44,064 nt of DNA from assembly GCF_000310145.2 (NCBI RefSeq), contig NZ_AMXA01000032.1, forward strand, positions 1 to 44,064. The letters are read 5' to 3'. The stretch's first letter is position 1. Each line of letters starts with the position of its first letter. This stretch comes from Thauera sp. 28. GTDB lineage: Bacteria; Pseudomonadota; Gammaproteobacteria; Burkholderiales; Rhodocyclaceae. The notes beneath the pieces are model-generated. The model was not told the origin of the DNA. It searched no databases and saw only the letters and a list, made by a program, of their open reading frames with translations. Of this stretch, positions 27,210-36,644 are shown in pieces. A program made the position numbers and the translations under genes.

Positions 27210-27265
27210 GCGCCATCATGAGGAGCCGCCCATCTGGGCGGGCAACGACAAAGAGGAGATCACGC

Positions 27266-28240
27266 ATGAGCCACGCGATTCGTTTTCACCGCACCGGCGG
27301 CCCCGAAGTCCTGCAGTGGGAGGCGGTTGTGTTGCCGCCTCCGGCGGCGGGCGAGGTGCGGCTGCGCCACCACGCGGTTGGACTCAACTTCATCGATACC
27401 TATCATCGCAGCGGGCTCTATCCGCTTGCGCTGCCCTCCGGTCTGGGCATGGAGGCGGCGGGCGTGGTCGAGGCGGTGGGCGAGGGCGTTACCGAGGTGA
27501 AGGCAGGCGACCGCGTGGCCTACACCAACGGCCCGCTCGATGCTTATTCCGAGCAGCGCAACATCCCGGCGCGCTTCCTGGTGCCACTGCCCGACGACAT
27601 CTCCTTCGAGCAGGGCGCGGCGATGATGCTGCAGGGAATCACCGCACACTATCTGTTGCATTCGACCTACCCAGTGAAGGCCGGCGAGACGATCCTGGTG
27701 CATGCGGCCGCGGGCGGCGTGGGCTCGATCCTCGTACAGTGGGCCAAGCTGCTCGGCGCCACCGTGATCGGCACGGTGGGCAATGACGACAAGGCGGCGC
27801 GCGCGCTGGCACTTGGTTGCGACCACGTCATCGTCTATGCGCGCGAGCGCTTTCCCGAGCGCGTGCGCGAACTGACCGCGGGTAGGGGCGTGGCCGTGGT
27901 CTATGACTCGGTCGGACGCGACACCTTCCTCGACTCGGTGTCCTGCCTGCAGCGGCGCGGTACCATGGTGAGCTATGGCAATGCCACCGGGCCGGTTGCG
28001 CCGTTCGACTGCGCGCTGTTGCACAAGTCGGGCTCGGTGTTCGTGACCCGCCCCGGTCTGCCCGACTACATCGCCACGCGCGAGGAGTTGCTCGAGCGTG
28101 CAGCAGCGCTGTTCGAGGTGGTGCGCGGCGGCAAGGTCCGGATCGAGATCATGCAGCGCTTTGCGCTCAAGGATGCCGCACAGGCGCATCGTGAGCTCGA
28201 AGGGCGTAGAACGACCGGTTCCACGGTGCTGCTGCCCTGA
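27266..28240 (+). CDS. Quinone oxidoreductase, zinc-independent MDR family (Qor-like)
   Basis: A 324-residue NADPH-dependent reductase of the medium-chain dehydrogenase/reductase superfamily. The start has AAGAGGAG upstream. Family blocks: RHHAVGLNFIDTYHRSGLYP, PSGLGMEAAGVVEAVGEGV, GAAMMLQGITAHYLLHSTYP, the NADP loop HAAAGGVGSILVQWAKLLGA, and VYDSVGRDTFLDSVSCLQRR. The catalytic and structural zinc cysteines of alcohol dehydrogenases are absent, as expected for quinone oxidoreductases. The physiological substrate is unknown. Spacing to pldA (56 bases) allows cotranscription. Confidence 0.93.
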   Translation: MSHAIRFHRTGGPEVLQWEAVVLPPPAAGEVRLRHHAVGLNFIDTYHRSGLYPLALPSGLGMEAAGVVEAVGEGVTEVKAGDRVAYTNGPLDAYSEQRNIPARFLVPLPDDISFEQGAAMMLQGITAHYLLHSTYPVKAGETILVHAAAGGVGSILVQWAKLLGATVIGTVGNDDKAARALALGCDHVIVYARERFPERVRELTAGRGVAVVYDSVGRDTFLDSVSCLQRRGTMVSYGNATGPVAPFDCALLHKSGSVFVTRPGLPDYIATREELLERAAALFEVVRGGKVRIEIMQRFALKDAAQAHRELEGRRTTGSTVLLP

Positions 28241-28264
28241 GTACGGGCGAGGGGGCGGGTCGGG

Positions 28265-28270
28265 TAGAAT
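28265..28270 (+). promoter_or_regulatory. Candidate -10 element placed only 7 bases before the dnaE start
   Basis: TAGAAT at 28265-28270, with the dnaE ATG at 28278. If used, transcription would begin at about the A of the start codon, giving a leaderless mRNA. No Shine-Dalgarno is present and no good -35 was found. Confidence 0.4.
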
Positions 28271-28277
28271 TGGCGCC

Positions 28278-31200
28278 ATGAATTCCGCAGCCAGTTCCCC
28301 GGGCGAGTCGAGCCTCGCCCCCAGCGCTCCGCGCTTCGTCCACCTCCGCCTGCACTCCGAATACTCGATCACCGACGGTATCGTCCAGCTCGACCAGGCG
28401 ATCGCCGTCGCCGCGGCCGATGGCATGCCGGCGCTCGGCATGTCCGATCTTGCCAACCTGTTCGGCATGGTCAAGTTCTACAAGGGTGCGCGTGGCAAGG
28501 GCATCAAGCCGATCATCGGCGTAGATGCCTGGATCCAGAACGAAACCGAGCGCGACAAGCCGCAGCGCGTGCTGCTCATCTGCAAGAGCCGTGCAGGCTA
28601 CGGCCAGCTGTGCGAGCTGCTGACGCGCGCCTATCTGGAGAACAAGCACCGCGGCCGTGCCGAGATGCGCCGTGCGTGGTTCGAGGGTGGTGCGGCGAGC
28701 GAACTGTTGTGCCTGTCAGGTGCGATGAGCGGCGACATCGGCGCCGCCATCGCTGCCGGCAACCGCGACCTTGCCGAGCAACTCGCGGCCGACTGGGCCC
28801 GCCTCTTTCCGGGTGCGTTCTACATCGAGGTCCAGCGCGCCGGCCATCCCGGCACCGAAGCATACATACGCCATGCGGTGGACATCGCCGGGCGGCTCGG
28901 CCTGCCGGTGGTGGCGACCCACCCGGTGCAGTTCCTCAAGCGCGAGGACTTCCGCGCCCACGAGGCGCGCGTGTGCATTGCCCAGGGCTATGTGCTCGCC
29001 GACAAGCGCAGGCCGCGCGACTTCACCGAGGAGCAGTACCTCAAGAGCCAGGCCGAAATGTGCGAGCTCTTCGCCGACCTCCCCGAGGCGCTCGAGAACG
29101 CGGTCGAGATCGCACGCCGCTGCTCGCTCACGGTACAGTTGGGCAAGAACTTCCTGCCGCTGTTCCCGACCCCCGAGGGCATGACGCTGGACGACTTTCT
29201 CGTCCACGAGGCCAAGGCCGGCCTCGAGCGGCGCCTCGCCCAGCTCTACCCCCATCCCGAAGAACGCGAGAAGCAGCGTCCGCGCTATGAGGAGCGGCTC
29301 AAGTTCGAGACCGACACCATCATCCAGATGGGTTTTCCGGGCTACTTCCTGATCGTTGCCGACTTCATTCGCTGGGGCAAGAAGAACGGCGTGCCGGTCG
29401 GTCCGGGCCGCGGCTCGGGCGCGGGTTCGCTGGTGGCCTATTCGCTCGACATCACCGACCTCGACCCGCTCGAGTACGCGCTGCTGTTCGAGCGCTTCCT
29501 GAACCCGGAGCGGGTGTCGATGCCCGACTTCGACATCGACTTCTGCCAGGACAACCGCTACCGCGTCATCGAGTACGTGCGCGAGCGCTACGGCAAGGAC
29601 GCAGTCAGCCAGATCGCCACCTTCGGCACCATGGCATCGAAGGCGGTGGTGCGTGACGTGGGCCGTGTGCTCGACCTGCCCTACGGCCTGTGCGACCGCC
29701 TGTCCAAGCTGATCCCGATCGAGGGCGCCAAGCCCGTCTCGCTGAACAAAGCCTACGAGATGGAGCCGCAGATCGGCGAGATGATGAAGGACGGCAACGA
29801 CGGCGAGGCCATCCAGACCTTGTGGGGCCTGGCGCAGCCGCTCGAGGGCCTGTCCCGCAACGTCGGCATGCACGCCGGCGGCGTGCTGATCGCGCCAGGC
29901 AAGCTCACCGACTTCTGCCCGCTCTACATCGCCGACGGCGATGACGCCACGCCGGTTTCCCAGTTCGACAAGGACGACGTCGAAGCCGTCGGCCTGGTCA
30001 AGTTCGACTTCCTCGGCCTGCGCAACCTCACCATCATCGAGCTCGCGCTGGAGTACATCGAGCGCATGACGGGGAACCGCCCCGACCTCATGAGCCTGGG
30101 CTTCGAGGACCCCGCCGCCTACCAGATCCTGAAGGACGCCAACACCACGGCGATCTTCCAGGTCGAATCGGACGGCATGAAGAAGCTGCTCAAGAAGCTC
30201 GCGCCCGACCGCTTCGAGGACATCATCGCGGTGCTCGCGCTCTACCGCCCCGGTCCGCTCGGCTCGGGCATGGTGGATGACTTCATCCTGCGCAAGAAGG
30301 GCCAGCAGGAGATCGACTACTTCCACCCCGACCTGAAAGCCTGCCTGGAACCGACCTACGGCGTCATCGTGTACCAGGAACAGGTGATGCAGATCTCGCA
30401 GATCATCGGCGGCTACACCCTGGGCGGCGCCGACATGCTGCGTCGCGCGATGGGCAAGAAGAAGGCCGATGAGATGGCCAAGCATCGCGCCACCATTGCC
30501 GAGGGCGCCAAGCACAAGGGCTACGACCCGGCGCTAGCCGAGCAACTCTTCGACCTGATGACCAAGTTCGCGGAGTACGGCTTCAACAAGTCGCACACCG
30601 CCGCCTACGCGGTCGTCACCTACCACACTGCCTGGCTCAAGGCGCACCACTGCGCTGCCTTCATGGCGGCGACGATGTCGTCCGACCTGGACAATACCGA
30701 CACCGTCAAGATCTTCTACGAGGATACGGTCGCCAACGGCATCGCGGTGTTGCCGCCGGACGTGAACGAATCCGACTACCGCTTCGTGCCGGTGGACCGC
30801 AAGACCATCCGCTACGGCCTGGGTGCGGTGAAGGGCGTGGGTGAGCCAGCGGTGCGGGCGATCCTCGCGGCGCGCGAGAAAGCGGGTGTTTTCCGCGACC
30901 TGTTCGATTTTTGCGAGCGCGTCGACCGCCGCATGGTGAACCGCCGCGTCATCGAGGCGCTCATCCGCGCTGGCGCAATGGACACGTTGTCAGGCCACCA
31001 GGGCCTGGACCGCGCCCAGCTGATGGCCACCGTGGCACTGGCGATGGAAGCTGCCGAGCAGGCGGCGGCCAACGCCATGCAGGGAGGCCTTTTCGACCTG
31101 ATGCCGGAGGCTGCGGGTGCGGCGCCCGAGTTCGCCAGGATCCGCCTCTGGACCGAGCGCGAGCGGCTCAAGGAGGAGAAGCTTGCGATCGGCTTCTTCC

Positions 31201-31805
31201 TCTCCGGCCACCCATTCAATGCCTTCAAGTCCGAGGTGCGTCGCTTCGTCCGCCGTACGCTGGCCCAGCTCGAGCCCTCGCGCGACCTGACCATGCTCGC
31301 TGGCGTTGTGATGGAGCAGCGCACCAAGGTTGGCAACCGCGGCAAGATGGCCTTCATTCTGCTCGATGATGGCACCCAGCCGCGCGAGGTCACGGTGTAC
31401 TCCGAGGTTCTGGAGGCCAGCCGCGGCAAGATCGTCACCGACGAGGTGCTGGTGGTCGAGGCCAAGGTGAGCAACGACGACTTCTCCGGCGGGCTGCGCA
31501 TCAACGCCGACCGCCTGCTCACGCTTGGCGAGGCGCGCAGCCGCTTCGCGCGCGCGCTGGCTTTGCGCATCAACGGCGAGGCCGCAGCGAGCGGAGGCCC
31601 CCTCGCTGCGGCGGGCAAACTGCAGACCCTGCTCGAGCCCTTCCGTGACGGCGGCTGTCCGATTCGCGTGCGTTACCGCAATGCTGCGGCCGAGGCCGAA
31701 CTGCCCTTGGGCGAGGCGTGGCGCGTCAGGCTCGAGGACGCCTTGCTCGAGAGTCTGCGCGAGTGGCTGCCACCCGAGGCCGTCGAGGTGGTTTACCCGG
31801 CGTGA
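28278..31805 (+). CDS. dnaE: DNA polymerase III alpha subunit
   Basis: The replicative polymerase subunit, 1175 residues. The N-terminal PHP domain starts FVHLRLHSEYSITDGIVQLD. The polymerase core has PVGPGRGSGAGSLVAYSLDI and the catalytic aspartates in SMPDFDIDFCQDNR (about residues 415-421). VYQEQVMQISQIIGGYTLGG and GFNKSHTAAYAVVTYHTAWL are also typical. A helix-hairpin-helix region (YGLGAVKGVGEPAVRAI) and an OB-fold region (MLAGVVMEQRTKVGNRGKMA) follow. The start at 28278 precedes the conserved PHP motif by 19 residues. Earlier in-frame starts lie inside the oxidoreductase gene. It is convergent with sulP, 18 bases apart. Confidence 0.98.
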   Translation: MNSAASSPGESSLAPSAPRFVHLRLHSEYSITDGIVQLDQAIAVAAADGMPALGMSDLANLFGMVKFYKGARGKGIKPIIGVDAWIQNETERDKPQRVLLICKSRAGYGQLCELLTRAYLENKHRGRAEMRRAWFEGGAASELLCLSGAMSGDIGAAIAAGNRDLAEQLAADWARLFPGAFYIEVQRAGHPGTEAYIRHAVDIAGRLGLPVVATHPVQFLKREDFRAHEARVCIAQGYVLADKRRPRDFTEEQYLKSQAEMCELFADLPEALENAVEIARRCSLTVQLGKNFLPLFPTPEGMTLDDFLVHEAKAGLERRLAQLYPHPEEREKQRPRYEERLKFETDTIIQMGFPGYFLIVADFIRWGKKNGVPVGPGRGSGAGSLVAYSLDITDLDPLEYALLFERFLNPERVSMPDFDIDFCQDNRYRVIEYVRERYGKDAVSQIATFGTMASKAVVRDVGRVLDLPYGLCDRLSKLIPIEGAKPVSLNKAYEMEPQIGEMMKDGNDGEAIQTLWGLAQPLEGLSRNVGMHAGGVLIAPGKLTDFCPLYIADGDDATPVSQFDKDDVEAVGLVKFDFLGLRNLTIIELALEYIERMTGNRPDLMSLGFEDPAAYQILKDANTTAIFQVESDGMKKLLKKLAPDRFEDIIAVLALYRPGPLGSGMVDDFILRKKGQQEIDYFHPDLKACLEPTYGVIVYQEQVMQISQIIGGYTLGGADMLRRAMGKKKADEMAKHRATIAEGAKHKGYDPALAEQLFDLMTKFAEYGFNKSHTAAYAVVTYHTAWLKAHHCAAFMAATMSSDLDNTDTVKIFYEDTVANGIAVLPPDVNESDYRFVPVDRKTIRYGLGAVKGVGEPAVRAILAAREKAGVFRDLFDFCERVDRRMVNRRVIEALIRAGAMDTLSGHQGLDRAQLMATVALAMEAAEQAAANAMQGGLFDLMPEAAGAAPEFARIRLWTERERLKEEKLAIGFFLSGHPFNAFKSEVRRFVRRTLAQLEPSRDLTMLAGVVMEQRTKVGNRGKMAFILLDDGTQPREVTVYSEVLEASRGKIVTDEVLVVEAKVSNDDFSGGLRINADRLLTLGEARSRFARALALRINGEAAASGGPLAAAGKLQTLLEPFRDGGCPIRVRYRNAAAEAELPLGEAWRVRLEDALLESLREWLPPEAVEVVYPA

Positions 31806-31823
31806 GCATTGCCACCGCGTTGT

Positions 31824-33515
31824 TCAGGCATAGGCCAGCTCCGGTTCCTTGCCGCTGAGTTGCTGGGCACGGATCAGCGCTGCGGTGAGGTTGTCGGTGA
31901 CGTTTCCGTCGCCAAGCTGGTCCAGGAAGCCCGAGCGGAAAACCAGCGAGCCCGGCTGCGCGTTCAGGCCGCAGAGCACCAGGTAGGCGCCGCGTTTGCC
32001 GAGGTTGCGATGCAGGGTCTGCAGGATGTCCAGGCCGGTGGTGTCGATGCTGATGACCTTGTCCATGTCCAGAATGACCACGTCGGGATGTCCATCCTGC
32101 ATCAGCAGCAGGTTCTCGAGCTTGTTGGCGGCGCCGAAGAACAGGCTGCCGAACATCTTGTAGGCGAGAATGCGTGGCGTACCGTCTGTACGTTCGACTG
32201 CACCTGCACCGTAGTAGTCCTCGAGTGCCACGCGCTCGATACGGGTGAGATCCGACATCCGGTAGATGAAGAACAGGCTCGCCAGCACCATGCCGATCTC
32301 GACTGCCAGCGTGAGGTCGAACAGCACGGTGATGAAGAAGGTGCCGAGCAGGATGGTGCGGTACTGCAGCGAGTAGCGTGTCAGCTCGCCAGGTGCGAAG
32401 GCGTGCCATTCGCCCATGTTGATGGCGACCACCACTACGATGGCCGACAGCGTGGCGAGCGGGATGTGGCTGGCCAGGGGGGCGAGTGCGAGCACGATCG
32501 CCAGCAGCACGCCGGCATGGATCACGCCTGCGATCGGAGTGCGGCCGCCGCTGCGGATATTGGTGGCGGTGCGCGCGATGGCGCCGGTGGCGGCGAAGCC
32601 GCCGAACAGCGGCGCGGCGACGTTGGCGATGCCTTGTGCCATCAACTCCTGATTGGGGTCGTGGCGGTCGTCGATCTGGCTGTCGGCAACGCGGGCCGAC
32701 AGCAGCGACTCGATGGCGCCGAGTAGCGCAATGGTGAGTGCCGGTGTGATCAGCTTGCCCAGCGTGCCCAGGCTGAGTTCGGGCAGGCCGAAGCTGGGGA
32801 TCTCCTGCGGAATGCCGCCGAAGCGGCTGCCGATGGTGTCGACCGGCAGGGCGAACAGGGCATTGACTGCCGTCATGACGATCAGCACTGCCAGTGGGCC
32901 GGGCAGGCGGCGCATCCAGGCAGAGCGTGCAGCCTGCCGGTTCCAGCCCACCAGAATGACGAGCGAGGCGGTGGCGACGGCGACAGTGGCAGGGTCGATG
33001 CTCGGCAGCGCGCTCCACAGCGCCGCCATCTTGGCGAAGAACTCACCCGGCAGATTGTCGACCTGCAGGCCGAGGAAGTCCTTGATCTGCGAGATGAAGA
33101 TGACCACCGCGATGCCGTTGGTGAAGCCGATGACGACCGACAGCGGGATGAAGCGGATCATGTTGCCCAGGCGCAGCGCACCCATGGCGAACAGCAGCAC
33201 GCCCGACATCATGGTGGCGATGAGCAGGTTCTGCACGCCGTGGTCGACGACGATGGCGTAGATGATGGGGATGAAGGCGCCGGTGGGGCCGCCGATCTGA
33301 ACCTTCGAGCCACCCAGCAAGGAGATGAGCAGGCCGGCGACGATTGCCGTCCAGATGCCGGCCGTGGGCGACATGCCCGAGGCAATGGCGAAGGCCATCG
33401 CCAGCGGCAGTGCGAGCACGCCGACGGTGATGCCGGCGGAGATATCCCCGGCGAGGCCGCTGCGGCCATAGCCGGGCAGGGTGTCGAGGAGTTTGGGGCG
33501 GAACTGGATCTTCAT
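31824..33515 (-). CDS. SulP-family anion transporter with STAS domain
   Basis: A 563-residue membrane transporter of the SLC26/SulP family. Its signature PTAGIWTAIVAGLLISLLGG lies near residue 50, followed by VQIGGPTGAFIPIIYAIV. There are about 10-12 hydrophobic segments to residue ~410, including GAIESLLSARVADSQIDDRH and NQELMAQGIANVAAPLFGGF. The cytosolic C-terminal STAS domain carries VVILDMDKVISIDTTGLDIL, keeping the conserved Asp-Thr-Thr-Gly-Leu site. Substrates in the family include sulfate, bicarbonate and dicarboxylates; this sequence does not settle which. GGAG lies 5 bases before the ATG, inside an arm of a 9-bp inverted repeat that can hide it. Confidence 0.92.
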   Translation of the reverse strand: MKIQFRPKLLDTLPGYGRSGLAGDISAGITVGVLALPLAMAFAIASGMSPTAGIWTAIVAGLLISLLGGSKVQIGGPTGAFIPIIYAIVVDHGVQNLLIATMMSGVLLFAMGALRLGNMIRFIPLSVVIGFTNGIAVVIFISQIKDFLGLQVDNLPGEFFAKMAALWSALPSIDPATVAVATASLVILVGWNRQAARSAWMRRLPGPLAVLIVMTAVNALFALPVDTIGSRFGGIPQEIPSFGLPELSLGTLGKLITPALTIALLGAIESLLSARVADSQIDDRHDPNQELMAQGIANVAAPLFGGFAATGAIARTATNIRSGGRTPIAGVIHAGVLLAIVLALAPLASHIPLATLSAIVVVVAINMGEWHAFAPGELTRYSLQYRTILLGTFFITVLFDLTLAVEIGMVLASLFFIYRMSDLTRIERVALEDYYGAGAVERTDGTPRILAYKMFGSLFFGAANKLENLLLMQDGHPDVVILDMDKVISIDTTGLDILQTLHRNLGKRGAYLVLCGLNAQPGSLVFRSGFLDQLGDGNVTDNLTAALIRAQQLSGKEPELAYA

Positions 33516-33628
33516 GCTGTCTCCGGTGCAGGTCTGGACGAAACTTGCAGCACCGCCCGACGGGCGGCGCTAGGGAGACAGCCGCCCTCGACCTGCGTGA
33601 TGCAGGACCATCCAGCGTTTCGAGGGCG
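33516..33628 (-). promoter_or_regulatory. Structured leader of sulP that can sequester its Shine-Dalgarno
   Basis: On the minus strand three stems can be drawn. P1: 33620-33628 with 33583-33591 (9 bp perfect, itself enclosing CCTGC/GCAGG at 33602-33606 and 33592-33596). P2: a nested GC hairpin CCGCCC-gtc-GGGCGG around 33553-33567, extendable outward with one G-U. P3: GCTGTCTCC (33574-33582) with GGAGACAGC (33516-33524), a perfect 9 bp that contains the sulP GGAG ribosome site and ends right at the ATG. P3 encloses P2. No -10 is obvious in the 135-base gap after metG, so the leader may lie on a metG-sulP transcript. Confidence 0.6.
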
Positions 33629-33650
33629 TGAGCGGCATGAAGTCGGCGCC

Positions 33651-35828
33651 TTACTTGACCTTCATGCCAGGCAGGGCGCCGGCGTCAGGCGACAGGATGA
33701 AGAGCCCTGGGGTGCTGCCGTCGGTGTCCGAGGCCGCCAGCACCATGCCCTCGCTCATGCCGAACTTCATCTTGCGCGGTGCCAGGTTGGCGACCATCAC
33801 CGTCATGCGCCCGACCAGCGAGGCGGGATCGTAGGCCGACTTGATGCCGGCGAAGACCTGGCGCGGCTTGGGGTTGCCGGCCTCATCCGTCTCGCCGATG
33901 TCGAGCGAGAGGCGGATCAGCTTGTCCGCACCCTCGACATGCTCTGCGTTGACGATCTTTGCGATGCGCAGGTCGACCTTGGTGAAGTCATCGATCGAGA
34001 TGTGGGCCGAGGGTGTCTCGGCTGACCGCGCAGCGTGTTGCTGCTTCTCGGCGTGGCGCTGCTGTGAGGACGCAGCCTTGGCTACCGCAGCGTCCTTGGC
34101 CGGCGCCGCGGCAGGTGCGAGCGACTCGCGGTTGGCCTCGAGCAGGGCATCGATCTGCTTGCGCTCGACGCGCGTCATCAGGTGGCTATAGGCCTGGATG
34201 GCGTGGCCGGCGGGCAGTGCTGCCCAGTCGCCCCGCCAGTCCATCGCCGGGATGGCGAGGAAGGCCTCGACCTGCGCGGCCAGCGCCGGCAGCACCGGCT
34301 TGAGGTAGCGGGTGAGGTCGCGGAACATGGTCAGCGCGGTGCTGCACACGGCGTGCAGGCGGGCCTCCTGGCCTTCCTGCTTGGCGAGCTCCCACGGCTT
34401 GTGGTCGTTGACGTACTGATTGGCGACATCGGCCAGGCGCATGATCTCGCGCAGCGCGCGGCTGTAGTCGCGCTCGTCATAGGCGGCGGCGATGCGACCC
34501 TCGGTCCAGGCCGCTGCGAACTCGGCACAGGCGGCGGCATCGACTTCGCCCAGCTTGCCGTCGAAGCGCTTGCCGATGAAGCCGGCGCAGCGGCTGGCGA
34601 TATTCACGAACTTGCCGACGAGGTCGGCATTGACCTTGGCGATCATGTCGTCGAGGTTGAGGTCGACGTCTTCCATGGTACCGTTGGACTTGCCGGCGAA
34701 GTAGTAGCGCAGCCACTCGGGGTTGAGCTTCTGAGCGATGTAGGAGTGCGCGGTGATGAAGGTGCCGCGGCTCTTGCTCATCTTGGCGCCGTCGACGGTG
34801 AGAAAGCCGTTGACGCACAACTGGCTGGGGGTGGCATAGCCGGCGAACTTCAGCATCGCCGGCCAGAACAGGGCGTGGAAATAGAGGATGTCCTTGCCGA
34901 TGAAGTGCACCATCTCGGTGCCGGCCACGGCGGCGCGGGAGGCGTCGGTGTAATCCTCGACTGCAATCGTCTCGCCCGTGGCGGCGCGCTTCTCGGCGAG
35001 GTTGCGGAAGCTGGCGAGGTAGCCGATCGGCGCGTCCAGCCAGACGTAGAAGTACTTGCCCGGCGCGCCCGGGATCTCGAAGCCGAAGTAGGGCGCGTCG
35101 CGCGAGATGTCCCAGTCGGAAAGCTTGTTTTCGCCAGCTTCGCCGAGCCACTCCTTCATCTTGTTGGCGGCCTCCGCCTGCAGGCGGCGCTCACCGGCGG
35201 TGTTGGTGCCGCGCGTCCATTCGCGCAGGAAGGCGACCGCGCGCTCGTCCGAGAGGCGGAAGAAGTAGTGCTCCGAGGTCTTCAGCACCGGCTTGGCGCC
35301 GGATACCGCGGAGTAGGGGTTCTTGAGTTCGGTGGGGGCGTAGGCCGCGCCGCAGGCTTCGCAGTTGTCGCCGTACTGGTCGGCGGCACCGCATTTGGGG
35401 CACTCGCCCTTGATGAAGCGGTCGGGCAGGAACATCTCCTTGACCGGGTCGTAGTACTGCTCGATCGAGCGCGTGTCGATGAGGCCGCCGGTCTTGAGCT
35501 TGCCGTAGATGTCCTCGGCGTAGAAGCGGTTCTCGGCGCTGTGCGTGGAGTGGTAGTTGTCGAAGGCGACGCCAAAGGCGGTGAAGTCGCGCAGGTGCTC
35601 GCCGTGCACGCGGTCGATGAGCTGCTCGGGGGTCAGGCCTTCCTTTTCGGCGCGCAGCATGACCGGCGTGCCATGGGTGTCGTCCGCACAGACGTAGTGC
35701 ACCGCATGGCCGCGCATGCGCTGGTAGCGCACCCAGATGTCGGCCTGGATGTAACCCACCAGGTGGCCGAGGTGGATGTCGCCGTTGGCGTAGGGCAGGG
35801 CGTTGGTGACGAGGAGCTTGCGGGACAT
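33651..35828 (-). CDS. metG: Methionyl-tRNA synthetase
   Basis: A class I synthetase of 725 residues, of the long, dimeric type. The N-terminal catalytic domain has [20 protein letters not shown], whose HLGH is the HIGH motif. The zinc knuckle uses CPKC and CEAC around residues 145-160. [11 protein letters not shown] supplies the KMSKS loop. A linker rich in Ala/Lys/Gln (residues ~575-615) joins the C-terminal tRNA-binding EMAP-like domain, from about [20 protein letters not shown] to [20 protein letters not shown]. It charges both initiator and elongator tRNA-Met. Confidence 0.98.
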   Translation of the reverse strand: MSRKLLVTNALPYANGDIHLGHLVGYIQADIWVRYQRMRGHAVHYVCADDTHGTPVMLRAEKEGLTPEQLIDRVHGEHLRDFTAFGVAFDNYHSTHSAENRFYAEDIYGKLKTGGLIDTRSIEQYYDPVKEMFLPDRFIKGECPKCGAADQYGDNCEACGAAYAPTELKNPYSAVSGAKPVLKTSEHYFFRLSDERAVAFLREWTRGTNTAGERRLQAEAANKMKEWLGEAGENKLSDWDISRDAPYFGFEIPGAPGKYFYVWLDAPIGYLASFRNLAEKRAATGETIAVEDYTDASRAAVAGTEMVHFIGKDILYFHALFWPAMLKFAGYATPSQLCVNGFLTVDGAKMSKSRGTFITAHSYIAQKLNPEWLRYYFAGKSNGTMEDVDLNLDDMIAKVNADLVGKFVNIASRCAGFIGKRFDGKLGEVDAAACAEFAAAWTEGRIAAAYDERDYSRALREIMRLADVANQYVNDHKPWELAKQEGQEARLHAVCSTALTMFRDLTRYLKPVLPALAAQVEAFLAIPAMDWRGDWAALPAGHAIQAYSHLMTRVERKQIDALLEANRESLAPAAAPAKDAAVAKAASSQQRHAEKQQHAARSAETPSAHISIDDFTKVDLRIAKIVNAEHVEGADKLIRLSLDIGETDEAGNPKPRQVFAGIKSAYDPASLVGRMTVMVANLAPRKMKFGMSEGMVLAASDTDGSTPGLFILSPDAGALPGMKVK

Positions 35829-35909
35829 GTTGGGCGTGCGCAGATTAAAGACGCCGAGTTTATCAAACGCAGCCGCCGACGTATGGTTCGCGGCGCGGCG
35901 CGCAGGAGA

Positions 35910-36497
35910 TCAGGGCAACTGGCGCAGCAGCAGTTCGACTCGGCGGTTGCGCATGCGCCCCTCTTCGGTGGCGTTGCTGGTGAGCGGGTCGGCCTCGCCG
36001 CGGCCGTCGGCCTGCAGACGCTCGAGCCCGATGCCGCGCTGGCGCAGGTGTTCGACGACGGCCTCCGCGCGCGCGATCGACAAGCGCAGATTGACCATCT
36101 CGCTGCCCTGGCTGTCGGTGTGGCCGATGACCTTCACCAGCACGTTGAGGTTCTCGGCGAGGACGGGGGCGAGGGTGTCGAGCACGTGTGCGAGCGAGGG
36201 GCGGATCTCGGTGCTGCCCGAAGTGAAGCCGTCCGCGACAGGGATCTGCAGGTTGATGCCTGCAGCGTCGATGGGGCCGATCTGAATGGCGGGCAGCGTG
36301 CTGGCCACCTTGCCCAGTTCGGTGCGCAGTGCCTGCCAGTCCGGCGCTGCAGTGGCCGGCCGTACCAAGGCATGCTTGTGCACAGGGTCGCTGCCGGCCT
36401 CGTCGCCGGGTGCGAGGCCGGGGGTTGCGCAGGCGGCCAGAAGAGCCAGGGGAAGCAGGGCGAGGCATGACGGTTTGGGGGGGCGTGCTTTCATCAT
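35910..36497 (-). CDS. OmpA-family lipoprotein
   Basis: A 195-residue lipoprotein: the signal peptide reads LALLPLALLAACATPG, with lipobox LAAC and the lipidated Cys at about residue 23. The C-terminal domain (from about residue 85) is an OmpA-type peptidoglycan-binding domain, with VKVIGHTDSQGSEMVNLRLS and ARAEAVVEHLRQRGIGLERL, then GRMRNRRVEL. The middle (residues 45-85) is not recognisable. It probably tethers the outer membrane to the cell wall, like Pal or YiaD proteins, but no tol or pal genes adjoin it. Two consecutive ATG codons (36497, 36494) could serve as start; the ribosome site is poor. It is divergent from apbC. Confidence 0.86.
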   Translation of the reverse strand: MMKARPPKPSCLALLPLALLAACATPGLAPGDEAGSDPVHKHALVRPATAAPDWQALRTELGKVASTLPAIQIGPIDAAGINLQIPVADGFTSGSTEIRPSLAHVLDTLAPVLAENLNVLVKVIGHTDSQGSEMVNLRLSIARAEAVVEHLRQRGIGLERLQADGRGEADPLTSNATEEGRMRNRRVELLLRQLP

Positions 36498-36587
36498 GGC
36501 TAGGGTGTGTGGTCGAGTCTGAAGGGAGCGCTCGCAGCAGGGGGAAACCCTGCTGCCGTCGCGGATGAGCGAAACGTTGCGCTCCGG

Positions 36588-36593
36588 TATGAT
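36588..36593 (+). promoter_or_regulatory. Candidate -10 element for apbC
   Basis: TATGAT (5 of 6), 51 bases ahead of the apbC start in the divergent gap with the OmpA-type gene. The -35 is weak. Confidence 0.35.
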
Positions 36594-36644
36594 GCGGCGG
36601 ATTTCGCCAATGTTCGGCGATCCCGGATTATCAAGGAAAACGCG

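Noticed and set aside
28716-30515. Long minus-strand open frame opposite dnaE
   Set aside because: Shadow of dnaE codon structure; no motif.
34182-36470. Very long open frame on the plus strand opposite metG and the OmpA-type gene
   Set aside because: It mirrors metG codons, crosses two real genes and has no family motifs; long antisense frames are common at this GC content.
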